DNA from: Streptomyces cyaneus
Lineage (GTDB): Bacteria; Actinomycetota; Actinomycetes; Streptomycetales; Streptomycetaceae
Assembly: GCF_004028635.1 (NCBI RefSeq)
Contig: NZ_RQJW01000012.1
Location: 186,001-250,000, forward strand
Length of the DNA stretch: 64,000 bases
Direction: 5' to 3'
Both the position numbers and the translations under genes were made by a program. Below the pieces are notes generated by a model. The model saw nothing but the letters and a program-made list of their open reading frames with translations. It made no database searches and was not told the origin of the DNA. Below, piece after piece: positions 47,491 to 55,732 of the stretch. Each line of letters starts with the position of its first letter. Position 1 is the stretch's first letter.

Positions 47491-50400
47491 CTACGGCACC
47501 CCCACCAGCAGATCCGCCGCCTCCTCCCGCTCCGCCATCCCCCGCAGCGGCCCGTCCACGGCGGCCAGCTCCGCGAACGCCCCCCGCTGCACCACACGTC
47601 CCTCGTCCAGGACGACCACCTCGTCGACGGCCTCCAGCCCGGCCAGTCGATGGGTGATGAGCAGGGTCGTACGGCCCTCGGTGGCGGCCAGCAGGTCGGC
47701 GGTGAGTGCGTCGGCGGTGGGCAGGTCGAGATGCTCGGCGGGCTCGTCGAGGACGAGGACGGGGAAGTCGGCGAGCAGCGCGCGGGCCAGCGCGAGCCGC
47801 TGCCGCTGGCCGCCCGACAGCCGCGCCCCGTGCTCACCCACGAGCGTGTCCAGCCCGTCGGGCAGGCTGTCGGCCCAGTCGAGCAGCCGGGCACGCTCGA
47901 GGGCGTCGCGCAGTTCGGACTCGGTGGCGTCCTTCTTGGCGAGGAGCAGGTTCTCGCGCACAGAGCTGTCGAAGAGGTGCGCGTCCTGCGCGCACAGCCC
48001 CACGAGCCGCCGTACGTCGTCGCCGTCCAGGGCGTACGCGTCCACGCCGCCCAACATGTACGAACCCGCGTCCGCGTCCAGGAAGCGCAGCAGGGCCTGC
48101 GCCAGCGTCGTCTTGCCGGACCCGGACGGGCCGACCACGGCGATCCGGCGGCCCTCCTCCAGGGTCAGGTCGAGGCCGGCGAGCGCGTCGCGCTCCTGCC
48201 CCGCGTAGCGGGCGGTCAGGCCCGTGACGGCGACCGGGAAGGGCGACGCAGGCGCCTGCCGGGGCCGCTCCGGCTCCCGTACGGGCTCGGGGGCGTCCAG
48301 GACCTCGTACACGCGCTCCGCGCTCTTGCACACGCGCTGCCGGTACTGCACGGCGAGCGGCAGCCCCAGGACGGCCTCGAAGGCGGCCAGGGGGGTCAGG
48401 ACGACGACGGCCATCGTCACGCCGCCCAGCCGCCCGTCGGCGACCGCCTGGGCGCCCACGAGGGTGGTGGCGGCGACGGTGAGCCCGGAGATCAGCGCGG
48501 TGAGTCCGTCGCCGAGCGCGGTCGCGGTGGCGGCCCGCGAGGCGATCCGGGTGAGCGTCCCGTCGGCCCGCCGTGCTTCGGCCGTACGGCTGGGCAGGGC
48601 GCCGGCGACGGTCAGCTCCGCGGTGCCGGTGAGCAGATCCGTCACGCGCGTCGCGAGCACTCCGCGGGCGGGGGCCAGCCTGCGCTCGGCGCGGCGGGCG
48701 ACGGTACCCGTGACGAGCGGGACACCAGCCCCGGCCGCCAGGAGCCCCACCGCGAGCACGGCACCGGCCTCGGGCAGCAGCCACGCGGTGAAGCCGACGG
48801 CCCCGGCGGACACGACGGTCGCCGCAGCCGCGGGCAACAGCCACCGCAGCCAGTAGTCCTGCAGTGCGTCCACATCGGCGACGAGCCGCGACAGCAGATC
48901 GCCCCGACGTGTGCGACGCAGCCCGGCGGGCGCCAGCCGCTCCAGCCGCCGGTACACCGCGACCCGGGTGTCGGCCAGCATGCGCAGCACAGCGTCATGC
49001 GACACCAGCCGCTCGGCGTACCGGAACACCGCTCGCCCGATGCCGAAGGCCCGCGTCGCCGTCACGGCCACCATCAGATACAGCACCGGCGGCTGCTGCG
49101 AAGCCCGCGAGATGAGCCACCCGGAGGTCGCCATGAGCCCGACGGCACTGCCGAGCGCGAGGCTCCCGAGCAGCAGCGCGAGGGCCAGGCGACCGCGCCG
49201 GGGACCGGACATGGCGCGCACACGGGCCAGGACGCCCCGTGTGCGAGTCGCGAGCGGCATGGCCTCGGCGGCGTCCGAAGAGGCCTGGGGGTCGTCTACA
49301 GCGGTACCGCTGTGCGCTTCCCGCTCGATCGGGTCGATCGGGCGGCCGGCGACGGACACGGGCGCATTGGGCAGTGCGCTTACCTGCCCAGCTGCCACGG
49401 CTTCCGCGAGCCGCACCACCCGGTCCGCCACCCCCAGCAGCGCCGGCCGATGCACCACCAGCAGCACCGTCCGCCCCACCGCCAGCCTCCGCACGGCCTC
49501 CACGACCTCGGCCTCGGTGGCCCCGTCGAGCGCGGCGGTCGGCTCGTCGAGCAGCAGGACAGGCCGGTCCGCAAGGAACGCCCGGGCCAGTGCGAGCCGC
49601 TGCCGCTGCCCCGCGGACAGCCCGGCCCCGTCCTCACCCAGCGCGGTGTCGACGCCCCGGGGCAGCGCGTCCACGAACTCCAGCGCACCCGCGTCCCCCA
49701 GCGCACGTCGTACGGCAGCGTCGTCCGCGTCGGGACGTGCCAGCCGTACGTTCTCGGCGATCGTCCCGGCGTACAGATGCGGCCGCTGCGGAACCCAGGC
49801 GATACGCGAGCGCCACTCCTCCAGGTCGAGCTCGGCGAGATCGGCTCCCCCGACCAGCACCCGCCCCTCAGTCGGCCGCACGAACCCCAACAGCACGTTC
49901 AGCAGCGTCGACTTGCCCGCGCCACTCGGCCCGACGAGTGCGACCGTCTCCCCGGGCTCAACGGCGAGGAACACGTCCGACACGGCGTCGGCGGACCGTC
50001 CGGGGTAGCGGACCGAGACACCCTCGAACGCGAACGACAGCGTCCCCGTCGGCACCGCCGCAGTGCCCGAGGCCGGCACCGGCGACTCCAGCACCTCGAA
50101 GATCTCCTCGGCCGCGGACAGCCCCTCGGCCGCCGCGTGGTACTGCGCGCCCACCTGACGCAGGGGGAGATAGGCCTCGGGCGCCAGCACGAGGATGACC
50201 AGGCCGTCGTACAGATGCATCTCGCCGTGGACGAGCCGCATGCCGATCGTCACCGCGACCAGCGCCACCGAGAGAGTCGAGAGCAGCTCCAGTGCGAAGG
50301 AGGAGATGAAGGCGATCCGCAGGGTCCGCATGGTCGCCCTGCGGTACTCACCGGTGATACGCCGGATCGACTCGGCCTGGGCCTTGGCACGTCCGAACAC

Positions 50401-51042
50401 CTTCAGGGTCGGCAGCCCGGCGACGACGTCAAGGAAGTGCCCGGACAGCCTGGACAGCAGCCGCCACTGACGGTCCATCCGGGACTGAGTGGCCCAGCCG
50501 ATCAGCATCATGAAGATCGGAATGAGCGGCAGGGTTCCCACGATGATCGCCGCCGAGACCCAGTCCTCGGTCACTATCCGCGCCAGCACCGCCACGGGCA
50601 CCACCACCGCGAGCCCCAACTGAGGCAGATAGCGTGAGAAGTAGTCGTCGAGGGCATCGACTCCTCGGGTGGCGAGGGCGACCAGTGATCCGGTCCGCTG
50701 CCCGCTCAACCAGCCGGGTCCCAGCTCGGCCGCCCGCTCCAGCAGCCGCCCCCGCAGCTCCGACTTCACCGCCGCGCTAGCCCGGTGGGCAGCGAGCTCG
50801 GTGAGCCACGCGATGACCGCACGGCCGACCGCGACAGCCACCAACAGCAGCAGGGGAGTGCGCAGTTCAGCGGCGGACATCCCGTGCTCAAAAGCACCTA
50901 CTACCGCCTCGGCGATGAGCATCGCCTGCGCGATGACCAGCACCGCACCGACGGCACCCAGGCCGACGGCCGCGATCAGGAAGAGGCGAGTGGTACGGGC
51001 GTATCGAAGAAGACGCGGATCGATCGGTTTCACGTGAAACAT
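47491..51042 (-). CDS. cydCD: Fused CydDC heterodimeric ABC transporter for cytochrome bd assembly
   Basis: A 1183-residue fusion of two ABC half-transporters. The first half (CydD-like) has six helices then Walker A VGPSGAGKSTLLN and LSAGQRQRLALARAFLADRPVLLLDEPTAAL. The second (CydC-like, from about 600) has Walker A VGPSGSGKTTLAQ and LSGGQRQRLALARALLADFPVLVLDEPAEHL. It exports thiols or heme-related compounds needed for cytochrome bd assembly. ATG 51042 is chosen, giving MFHVKPIDPRLLRYARTTRL; an in-frame GTG at 51090 would add 16 residues. A perfect parS site is embedded in codons 1-6, and another lies in the leader. Confidence 0.93.
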   Translation of the reverse strand: MFHVKPIDPRLLRYARTTRLFLIAAVGLGAVGAVLVIAQAMLIAEAVVGAFEHGMSAAELRTPLLLLVAVAVGRAVIAWLTELAAHRASAAVKSELRGRLLERAAELGPGWLSGQRTGSLVALATRGVDALDDYFSRYLPQLGLAVVVPVAVLARIVTEDWVSAAIIVGTLPLIPIFMMLIGWATQSRMDRQWRLLSRLSGHFLDVVAGLPTLKVFGRAKAQAESIRRITGEYRRATMRTLRIAFISSFALELLSTLSVALVAVTIGMRLVHGEMHLYDGLVILVLAPEAYLPLRQVGAQYHAAAEGLSAAEEIFEVLESPVPASGTAAVPTGTLSFAFEGVSVRYPGRSADAVSDVFLAVEPGETVALVGPSGAGKSTLLNVLLGFVRPTEGRVLVGGADLAELDLEEWRSRIAWVPQRPHLYAGTIAENVRLARPDADDAAVRRALGDAGALEFVDALPRGVDTALGEDGAGLSAGQRQRLALARAFLADRPVLLLDEPTAALDGATEAEVVEAVRRLAVGRTVLLVVHRPALLGVADRVVRLAEAVAAGQVSALPNAPVSVAGRPIDPIEREAHSGTAVDDPQASSDAAEAMPLATRTRGVLARVRAMSGPRRGRLALALLLGSLALGSAVGLMATSGWLISRASQQPPVLYLMVAVTATRAFGIGRAVFRYAERLVSHDAVLRMLADTRVAVYRRLERLAPAGLRRTRRGDLLSRLVADVDALQDYWLRWLLPAAAATVVSAGAVGFTAWLLPEAGAVLAVGLLAAGAGVPLVTGTVARRAERRLAPARGVLATRVTDLLTGTAELTVAGALPSRTAEARRADGTLTRIASRAATATALGDGLTALISGLTVAATTLVGAQAVADGRLGGVTMAVVVLTPLAAFEAVLGLPLAVQYRQRVCKSAERVYEVLDAPEPVREPERPRQAPASPFPVAVTGLTARYAGQERDALAGLDLTLEEGRRIAVVGPSGSGKTTLAQALLRFLDADAGSYMLGGVDAYALDGDDVRRLVGLCAQDAHLFDSSVRENLLLAKKDATESELRDALERARLLDWADSLPDGLDTLVGEHGARLSGGQRQRLALARALLADFPVLVLDEPAEHLDLPTADALTADLLAATEGRTTLLITHRLAGLEAVDEVVVLDEGRVVQRGAFAELAAVDGPLRGMAEREEAADLLVGVP
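51027..51040. other. parS site (perfect), overlapping the cydCD start codons
   Basis: GTTTCACGTGAAAC is read on the minus strand as part of ATG-TTT-CAC-GTG-AAA-CCG, encoding Met-Phe-His-Val-Lys-Pro. ParB bound here would sit over the start of the coding region. Confidence 0.92.
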
Positions 51043-51064
51043 GCCCTTCGGTCCAGGGCGGGGT

Positions 51065-51078
51065 GTTTCACGTGAAAC
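51065..51078. other. parS site (perfect) in the cydB-cydCD junction
   Basis: A second exact GTTTCACGTGAAAC, centre to centre 38 bp from the first. If translation began at GTG 51090 it would encode Val-Ser-Arg-Glu-Thr. Confidence 0.92.
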
Positions 51079-51106
51079 ATCGTGAACCACCCCGCCCGCA
51101 GTGGAC

Positions 51107-52126
51107 TCAGTGCGTGGCCCCCGCAGCGGCGTCCGCGGCGATGTGCTGCGTGCCGATCCGCTTGCGGAACACCCAGTAGGTCCAGCCCTGGTAGAGCATG
51201 ACGATCGGTGCGGCGATCACCGCACACCAGGTCATGATCTTCAGCGTGTAGGGGCTCGACGAGGCGTTGGTGACCGTGAGGCTCCACGCGTCATTGAGCG
51301 AGGACGGCATGACGTTCGGGAAGAGCGTCAGGAAGAGCATCGCCACGGCGGCCACGATGGTGACACCGGAGAAGGCGAACGACCATCCCTCGCGCCCGGC
51401 CTGGTTCGCCACGAGCGCGGCGACCAGTGCCGCGACGGCCACGATCAGGGCGACCAGGCTCTCGCCGTCGCCGTTCTCGACCTGCGTCCAGAGCAGGAAG
51501 ATCAGCGCCAGCACAGCGGCGGCCAGACCGACCCGCAGAGCCAGCGCCCGCGCCCGCTCCCGGATCTCCCCGATCGTCTTGAGCGCAGTGAACACCGCGC
51601 CGTGGAAGGTGAACAGGGTCAGCGTCACCAGACCACCGAGGAGCGCGTACGGGTTGAGCAGGTCCAGGACGTTGCCGACGTACTCATGGCTCTGGTCGAT
51701 CTTCACGCCCCGCACGATGTTGGCGAAGGCCACGCCCCACAGGAACGCCGGGAGCAGCGAGCACCAGAAGATGGCGTGCTCCCAGTTGCGCTGCCAGTTC
51801 TCCTCGGGCCGCTTCGCCCGGTACTCGAAGGCCACGCCCCGGACGATCAGGCAGACGAGGATGAGCAGCAGCGGCAGATAGAACCCGGAGAAGAGCGTGG
51901 CGTACCACTCCGGGAAGGCCGCGAAGGTGGCACCGCCTGCCGACAGCAGCCACACCTCGTTGCCGTCCCAGACGGGGCCGATGGTGTTGATCAGCACCCG
52001 CCGCTCGGGCCGGTTCCGGGCGAGCAGCTTGGTGAGGACACCGACCCCGAAGTCGAAGCCCTCGAGGAAGAAGTAGCCGACCCACAGGACGGCGATCAGC
52101 ACGAACCAGACGTCGTGAAGTTCCAT
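51107..52126 (-). CDS. cydB: Cytochrome bd oxidase subunit II
   Basis: A 339-residue protein with about nine membrane helices. The N-terminus, MELHDVWFVLIAVLWVGYFFLEGFDFGVG, is the family hallmark, followed by GPVWDGNEVWLLSAGGATFAAFPEWYATLFSG and FRGVAFEYRAKRP-type sequence. Together with CydA it forms the quinol oxidase that reduces oxygen at high affinity without proton pumping. It starts 20 bp after cydA and ends 64 bp before the chosen cydCD start, so all three form one operon under the Rex site at 53677. Confidence 0.95.
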   Translation of the reverse strand: MELHDVWFVLIAVLWVGYFFLEGFDFGVGVLTKLLARNRPERRVLINTIGPVWDGNEVWLLSAGGATFAAFPEWYATLFSGFYLPLLLILVCLIVRGVAFEYRAKRPEENWQRNWEHAIFWCSLLPAFLWGVAFANIVRGVKIDQSHEYVGNVLDLLNPYALLGGLVTLTLFTFHGAVFTALKTIGEIRERARALALRVGLAAAVLALIFLLWTQVENGDGESLVALIVAVAALVAALVANQAGREGWSFAFSGVTIVAAVAMLFLTLFPNVMPSSLNDAWSLTVTNASSSPYTLKIMTWCAVIAAPIVMLYQGWTYWVFRKRIGTQHIAADAAAGATH

Positions 52127-52146
52127 GACTCTGCAACTCCCTCGGC

Positions 52147-53655
52147 CTAGTAGGAGAAGGCCATCGGCTTGTCGGCGTCACGGTCGTCGCCGCCGATCTT
52201 CGTGGGCGGGTTCAGGTCGGCCTCCGTCAGCTCGGGCGGGCCGGCCTTGACGTACTTCACCAGCAGCTTGACCTCGACGACGGCGAGGATGGCGTAGAGC
52301 GCGGTGAAGACGATCATCGAGGTGAGGACCTCGCCCTGGGAGACACCGGGGGAGACCGCGTCACGGGTCCGCAGGACGCCATAGACGACCCATGGCTGGC
52401 GGCCCATCTCGGTGAAGATCCAGCCCCAGGAGTTGGCGATCAGCGGGAAGGCCAGGGTCCAGATCGCGATGCGCCAGTACCACTTGGTCAGCTTCGGCCC
52501 GAGCGCCTTCTTCGGGAGCAGGACCAGATGCGGCACCTCGTCGTCACCGACCCTCAGGTGCTGCGGCAGCATGAACTTCTTGCGGGTCAGCCAGAGCCCG
52601 GCCATACCGATGGCGAACGACGCCATGCCGAAGCCGATCATCCAGCGGAAGCCCCAGTAGGCGACGGGAATGTTGGGTCGGTAGTCGCCAGGACCGTACT
52701 TCTCCTGCTCGGCCTTGTTGACGTCGTTGATGCCCGGGACGTACGAGGTGAAGTCGTCCTTGGCCAGGAAGGACAGCAGGCCCGGAATCTCGATGGCGAC
52801 CTTGTTGTGGCCCTTGTCGACGTCGCCGACGGCGAAGACCGAGAAGGGCGCCGGCTCCTCGCCGTCCCACAGCGCCTCGGCCGCAGCCATCTTCATCGGC
52901 TGCTGCTCGTACATGATCTTGCCGAGGGTGTCGCCACTGATCGCGGTGAGCATGCCGCCGATGACGACGGTGACCAGGCCGAGCCTCAGCGAGGTCTTCA
53001 TGTCGCTGATGTGCTTCTTGCGGAGCAGGTGGAAGGCGGAGATGCCGACCATGAACGCGCCACCGGTGAGGAAGGCCGCCGAGAGGGTGTGGAAGGCCTG
53101 GGCGAGCGCGGTGTTCTGGGTCAGCACGAGCCAGAAGTCGGTGAGCTCGGCCCGCCCCTTCGCCTCGTTGATCCGGTAGCCGACCGGGTGCTGCATCCAT
53201 GAGTTGGCCGCGAGGATGAAGTACGCCGACAGGATCGTGCCGATGGAGACCATCCACATGCAGGCCAGGTGGATCTTCTTCGGCAGCTTGTCCCAGCCGA
53301 AGATCCACAGGCCGATGAACGTGGACTCGAAGAAGAAGGCGATCAGAGCCTCGAAGGCGAGCGGAGCGCCGAAGACGTCACCGACGAAGCGGGAGTAGTC
53401 GGACCAGTTCATGCCGAACTGGAACTCCTGCACGATGCCAGTGACCACACCCATCGCGATGTTGATCAGGAAGAGCTTGCCCCAGAACTTCGTCGCTCTG
53501 AGGTACTTCTCCTTCTCCGTACGCACCCAGGCGGTCTGCAGCCCGGCCGTCAGGGCGGCCAGCGAGATCGTCAGGGGGACGAACAGAAAGTGGTAGACGG
53601 TGGTGATACCGAACTGCCAGCGCGCCAGAGTCTCCGGCGCCAAAGCCAGGTCCAC
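52147..53655 (-). CDS. cydA: Cytochrome bd oxidase subunit I
   Basis: A 502-residue protein starting at GTG 53655 behind AAGGAG. Heme b595 or d ligand His is in ITTVYHFLFVPLTI, and heme b558 ligand His is in ALAQAFHTLSAAFLTGG. Conserved segments LFLINIAMGVVTGIVQEFQFGMNWSDYSRFVGDVFGAPLAFEALIAFFFESTFIGLWIFGWD and the GRQPWVVYG motif are intact. The quinol-binding Q-loop (about 245-320) is of the short type found in Gram-positives. It is the first gene of the cyd operon and is induced at low oxygen through Rex. Confidence 0.96.
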   Translation of the reverse strand: MDLALAPETLARWQFGITTVYHFLFVPLTISLAALTAGLQTAWVRTEKEKYLRATKFWGKLFLINIAMGVVTGIVQEFQFGMNWSDYSRFVGDVFGAPLAFEALIAFFFESTFIGLWIFGWDKLPKKIHLACMWMVSIGTILSAYFILAANSWMQHPVGYRINEAKGRAELTDFWLVLTQNTALAQAFHTLSAAFLTGGAFMVGISAFHLLRKKHISDMKTSLRLGLVTVVIGGMLTAISGDTLGKIMYEQQPMKMAAAEALWDGEEPAPFSVFAVGDVDKGHNKVAIEIPGLLSFLAKDDFTSYVPGINDVNKAEQEKYGPGDYRPNIPVAYWGFRWMIGFGMASFAIGMAGLWLTRKKFMLPQHLRVGDDEVPHLVLLPKKALGPKLTKWYWRIAIWTLAFPLIANSWGWIFTEMGRQPWVVYGVLRTRDAVSPGVSQGEVLTSMIVFTALYAILAVVEVKLLVKYVKAGPPELTEADLNPPTKIGGDDRDADKPMAFSY

Positions 53656-53676
53656 GTCGCCGCTCCTTACCTACGC

Positions 53677-53694
53677 TTGTGAAAGCGTTCACAT
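53677..53694. promoter_or_regulatory. Rex operator of the cyd operon
   Basis: TGTGAAAGCGTTCACA (53678-53693) is a near-perfect match to the Rex operator, TGTGAAC-N4-TTCACA type, 22 bp upstream of the cydA start. A further half-site, TTCACAA, follows at 53694-53700. Rex senses the NADH/NAD+ ratio and represses cyd genes in aerobic S. coelicolor. Confidence 0.85.
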
Positions 53695-53771
53695 TCACAA
53701 GCAATTATGCAGCACCAGCTTTTCGGCCTCCGAGGGGGGTCCCCCGTTAGCACCAACCCCTTGGCGTGAAC

Positions 53772-53788
53772 TTCAACATATTGTTGAA
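53772..53788. promoter_or_regulatory. Perfect 17-bp palindromic operator
   Basis: TTCAACA-TAT-TGTTGAA is a perfect 7+7 inverted repeat ending eight bases before the ATG of the cyclophilin-like gene, where a bound repressor would block initiation. The 141-bp spacer also holds the Rex site of the divergent cyd operon. The cognate regulator is unknown. Confidence 0.6.
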
Positions 53789-53796
53789 TCGCCTGC

Positions 53797-54189
53797 ATGC
53801 AGACACAGACACCCTTGCGGATACGGATCTCCTGGCCCGCGGGGCACCTCACCGCAGCCCTCGACGACACCCCGACCACGCAGGCCCTCACCAAGGCCCT
53901 GCCTCTCGTCTCCACCGCCCGTACGTGGGGCGAGGAGGTCTACTTCGACACGGGCGCCGCCGTTCCACGTGAAACCAACGCCCGGCAGGTCGTCGACCCG
54001 GGCACGGTCGCCTTTTGGACGGACGGCGACGCGCTCGCCCTCCCCTATGGACCCACGCCGATCTCGCGGGGCGACGAGTGCCGCCTCGCGAGCCCGTGCA
54101 ACGTCCTCGGCCATCTGGACGGCGACCCCCGCCTGCTGGCGACCGTCCGCGACGGAGACCCCGTGCGCGTGGAACTCGTGGACGCCTGA
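53797..54189 (+). CDS. Cyclophilin-like fold protein
   Basis: A 130-residue protein of the small cyclophilin-like family. It has RIRISWPAGHLTAALDDTPTTQALTKALPL at the start, WGEEVYFDTGAAVPRETNARQVVDPGTVAFWTDGDALALPYGPTPIS in the middle, and NVLGHLDGDPRLLATVRDGDPVRVEL at the end. These proteins share the beta-barrel of cyclophilins but lack the prolyl isomerase active-site Arg and Phe pattern, and their role is not established. There is no signal peptide. The start lies eight bases after a perfect palindrome and has no Shine-Dalgarno, so tight repression is likely. Confidence 0.85.
   Translation: MQTQTPLRIRISWPAGHLTAALDDTPTTQALTKALPLVSTARTWGEEVYFDTGAAVPRETNARQVVDPGTVAFWTDGDALALPYGPTPISRGDECRLASPCNVLGHLDGDPRLLATVRDGDPVRVELVDA
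53962..53975. other. parS-like site, one mismatch
   Basis: GTTCCACGTGAAAC differs from consensus at position 4 only and keeps the central CACGTG. It lies in the cyclophilin-like gene, encoding Val-Pro-Arg-Glu-Thr. Confidence 0.55.
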
Positions 54190-54224
54190 CCTGCTTGTGG
54201 AGCCCTACAGCTCATTGCGAAGCT

Positions 54225-55304
54225 CTACAGCTCCTTGCGGAACCCTTCCGCCACCTTGAGGAAGATGTCGTTCGCCTCGGCCTCCCCGACCGTCACCCGC
54301 ACACCCTCGCCCGGGAACGGTCGGACCACCACGCCGTGCTGCTCGCACGCCGCCGCGAAGTCGACCGTGCGCTCCCCCAGCCGCAGCCACACGAAGTTGG
54401 CCTGGGGCTCGGGCACCGTCCAGCCCTGGGCGCGCAGCCCGTCGAGCACGCGGTTGCGCTCGCAGACCAACGAGCCGACCCGGCCCAGCAGTTCGTCCTC
54501 GGCACGCAGTGAGGCGATGGCCGCGTCCTGCGCGAGCTGGCTCACCCCGAAGGGCACGGCCGTCTTGCGCAGCGCCGCCGCGACCGGCTCATGGGCGATC
54601 GCGAAGCCGACACGGAGGCCGGCGAGGCCGTACGCCTTGGAAAACGTCCGCAGGACACAGACGTTCGGCCGCTCACGGTAGATCTCCACACCGTCCGGCA
54701 CCTCGGGATCGCGGATGAACTCGCGGTACGCCTCGTCGAGCACCACCAGCACATCGGCAGGCACCCGGTCGAGGAACCGTTCCAGCTCGGCCCGCTTCAC
54801 GACCGTGCCCGTCGGGTTGTTGGGGTTGCAGACGAAGATCAGCCTGGTCCGGTCGGTGATGGCGGCGGCCATCGCGTCCAGGTCGTGCACATCGCCCGGG
54901 GTCAGCGGCACCTTCACCGACGTGGCACCGCTGATCTGCGTGATGATCGGGTACGCCTCGAAGGACCGCCAGGCATAGATGACCTCGTCGCCGGGTCCGG
55001 CCGTGGCCTGAATCAGCTGCTGGGCGACGCCGACCGAGCCGGTGCCGGTGGCCAGGTGCGAGACCGGCACACCGAAGCGCTCGGACAGCTCGTTCATCAG
55101 CCCCGTGCACATCATGTCCGGGTAGCGGTTGAAGGACGAGGCGGCGGCCGTCAAGGTCTCCATCACGCTGGGCAGCGGCGGATAAGGGTTCTCGTTGGAG
55201 GACAGCTTGTAGGCCACCGGACCACCGGCCGCGGCAGGCTTGCCGGGCTTGTAGGTGGGGATCCCCTCCAGCTCCGCGCGCAGCTTGGGGCTCGTCTCGC
55301 TCAC
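54225..55304 (-). CDS. HisC-family aminotransferase (histidinol-phosphate or aromatic amino acid)
   Basis: A 359-residue protein. GTG 55304 follows AGGAGG at seven bases, preferred over ATG 55364. It is a fold-type I PLP enzyme: KLSSNENPYPPLPSV, TGTGSVGVAQQLIQA, FVCNPNNPTGTVV, VLDEAYREFI, the PLP lysine in RTFSKAYGLAGLRVGFA, and GVRVTVGEAEAND. No other his genes are nearby, so this is a second HisC-like copy. In such cases an aromatic aminotransferase role (phenylpyruvate or hydroxyphenylpyruvate, linked to pheA function) is as likely as histidine biosynthesis. Confidence 0.88.
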   Translation of the reverse strand: MSETSPKLRAELEGIPTYKPGKPAAAGGPVAYKLSSNENPYPPLPSVMETLTAAASSFNRYPDMMCTGLMNELSERFGVPVSHLATGTGSVGVAQQLIQATAGPGDEVIYAWRSFEAYPIITQISGATSVKVPLTPGDVHDLDAMAAAITDRTRLIFVCNPNNPTGTVVKRAELERFLDRVPADVLVVLDEAYREFIRDPEVPDGVEIYRERPNVCVLRTFSKAYGLAGLRVGFAIAHEPVAAALRKTAVPFGVSQLAQDAAIASLRAEDELLGRVGSLVCERNRVLDGLRAQGWTVPEPQANFVWLRLGERTVDFAAACEQHGVVVRPFPGEGVRVTVGEAEANDIFLKVAEGFRKEL

Positions 55305-55732
55305 CGCAGTCCTCCTCGCGACCACCGGCGGCCCATCACCACCGCCGACTCCAATACTCCTCACCTTATGAGGATTCGGCGCCGATGCGTACAGGTGCGA
55401 CGCCCTCGAGTACGGACCCCTTCCGTCACACCTGCATCAGGGGCATCGTTGTACGAAGTTGTACGAATTGGGGGGCGCATCACACATATATCTACGCGCC
55501 GGTGGCTCGCGCCGTGGCGCGCATCCCTCGTGAAGGTGAGTTGAGACCTCTTCGAAACATCGGGCAGTTGGCAGGCCCATGCGTGCCGACAAGTCACGTC
55601 CTATCATTGGATCGTTCAACTCCCTTGGTTTCCAAGGGGTTTGACGCTCGATGACCTTGCAGAAACGTGCCTGTCAACGAGTGCATATGCGTCCGCACTA
55701 CCCCACCGCATGAGCCCTACTATCGGCTCGCC
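55305..55732. other. Divergent intergenic region between hisC-like and lacI-family genes
   Basis: A 428-bp spacer with a tandem pair GTTGTACGAA (55448-55457 and 55458-55467), an AT-rich stretch ACACATATATCTACG at about 55484 and the hairpin-like CCCTTGGTTTCCAAGGGG at about 55622-55639. Both promoters should be here. Short ORFs exist but show no coding features. Confidence 0.5.
55448..55467. repeat. Tandem GTTGTACGAA x2
   Basis: Two exact, adjacent 10-bp copies. They are candidate half-sites for a regulator binding one helical turn apart. Confidence 0.7.

Noticed and set aside
47650..50637. A 995-codon plus-strand open frame
   Set aside because: Antisense to cydCD, rich in Arg/Gly/Gln and without any domain motif.
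55385..55654. 89-codon ORF in the aminotransferase-LacI spacer
   Set aside because: No ribosome site, no hydrophobic or conserved segment, and it overlaps likely promoters.
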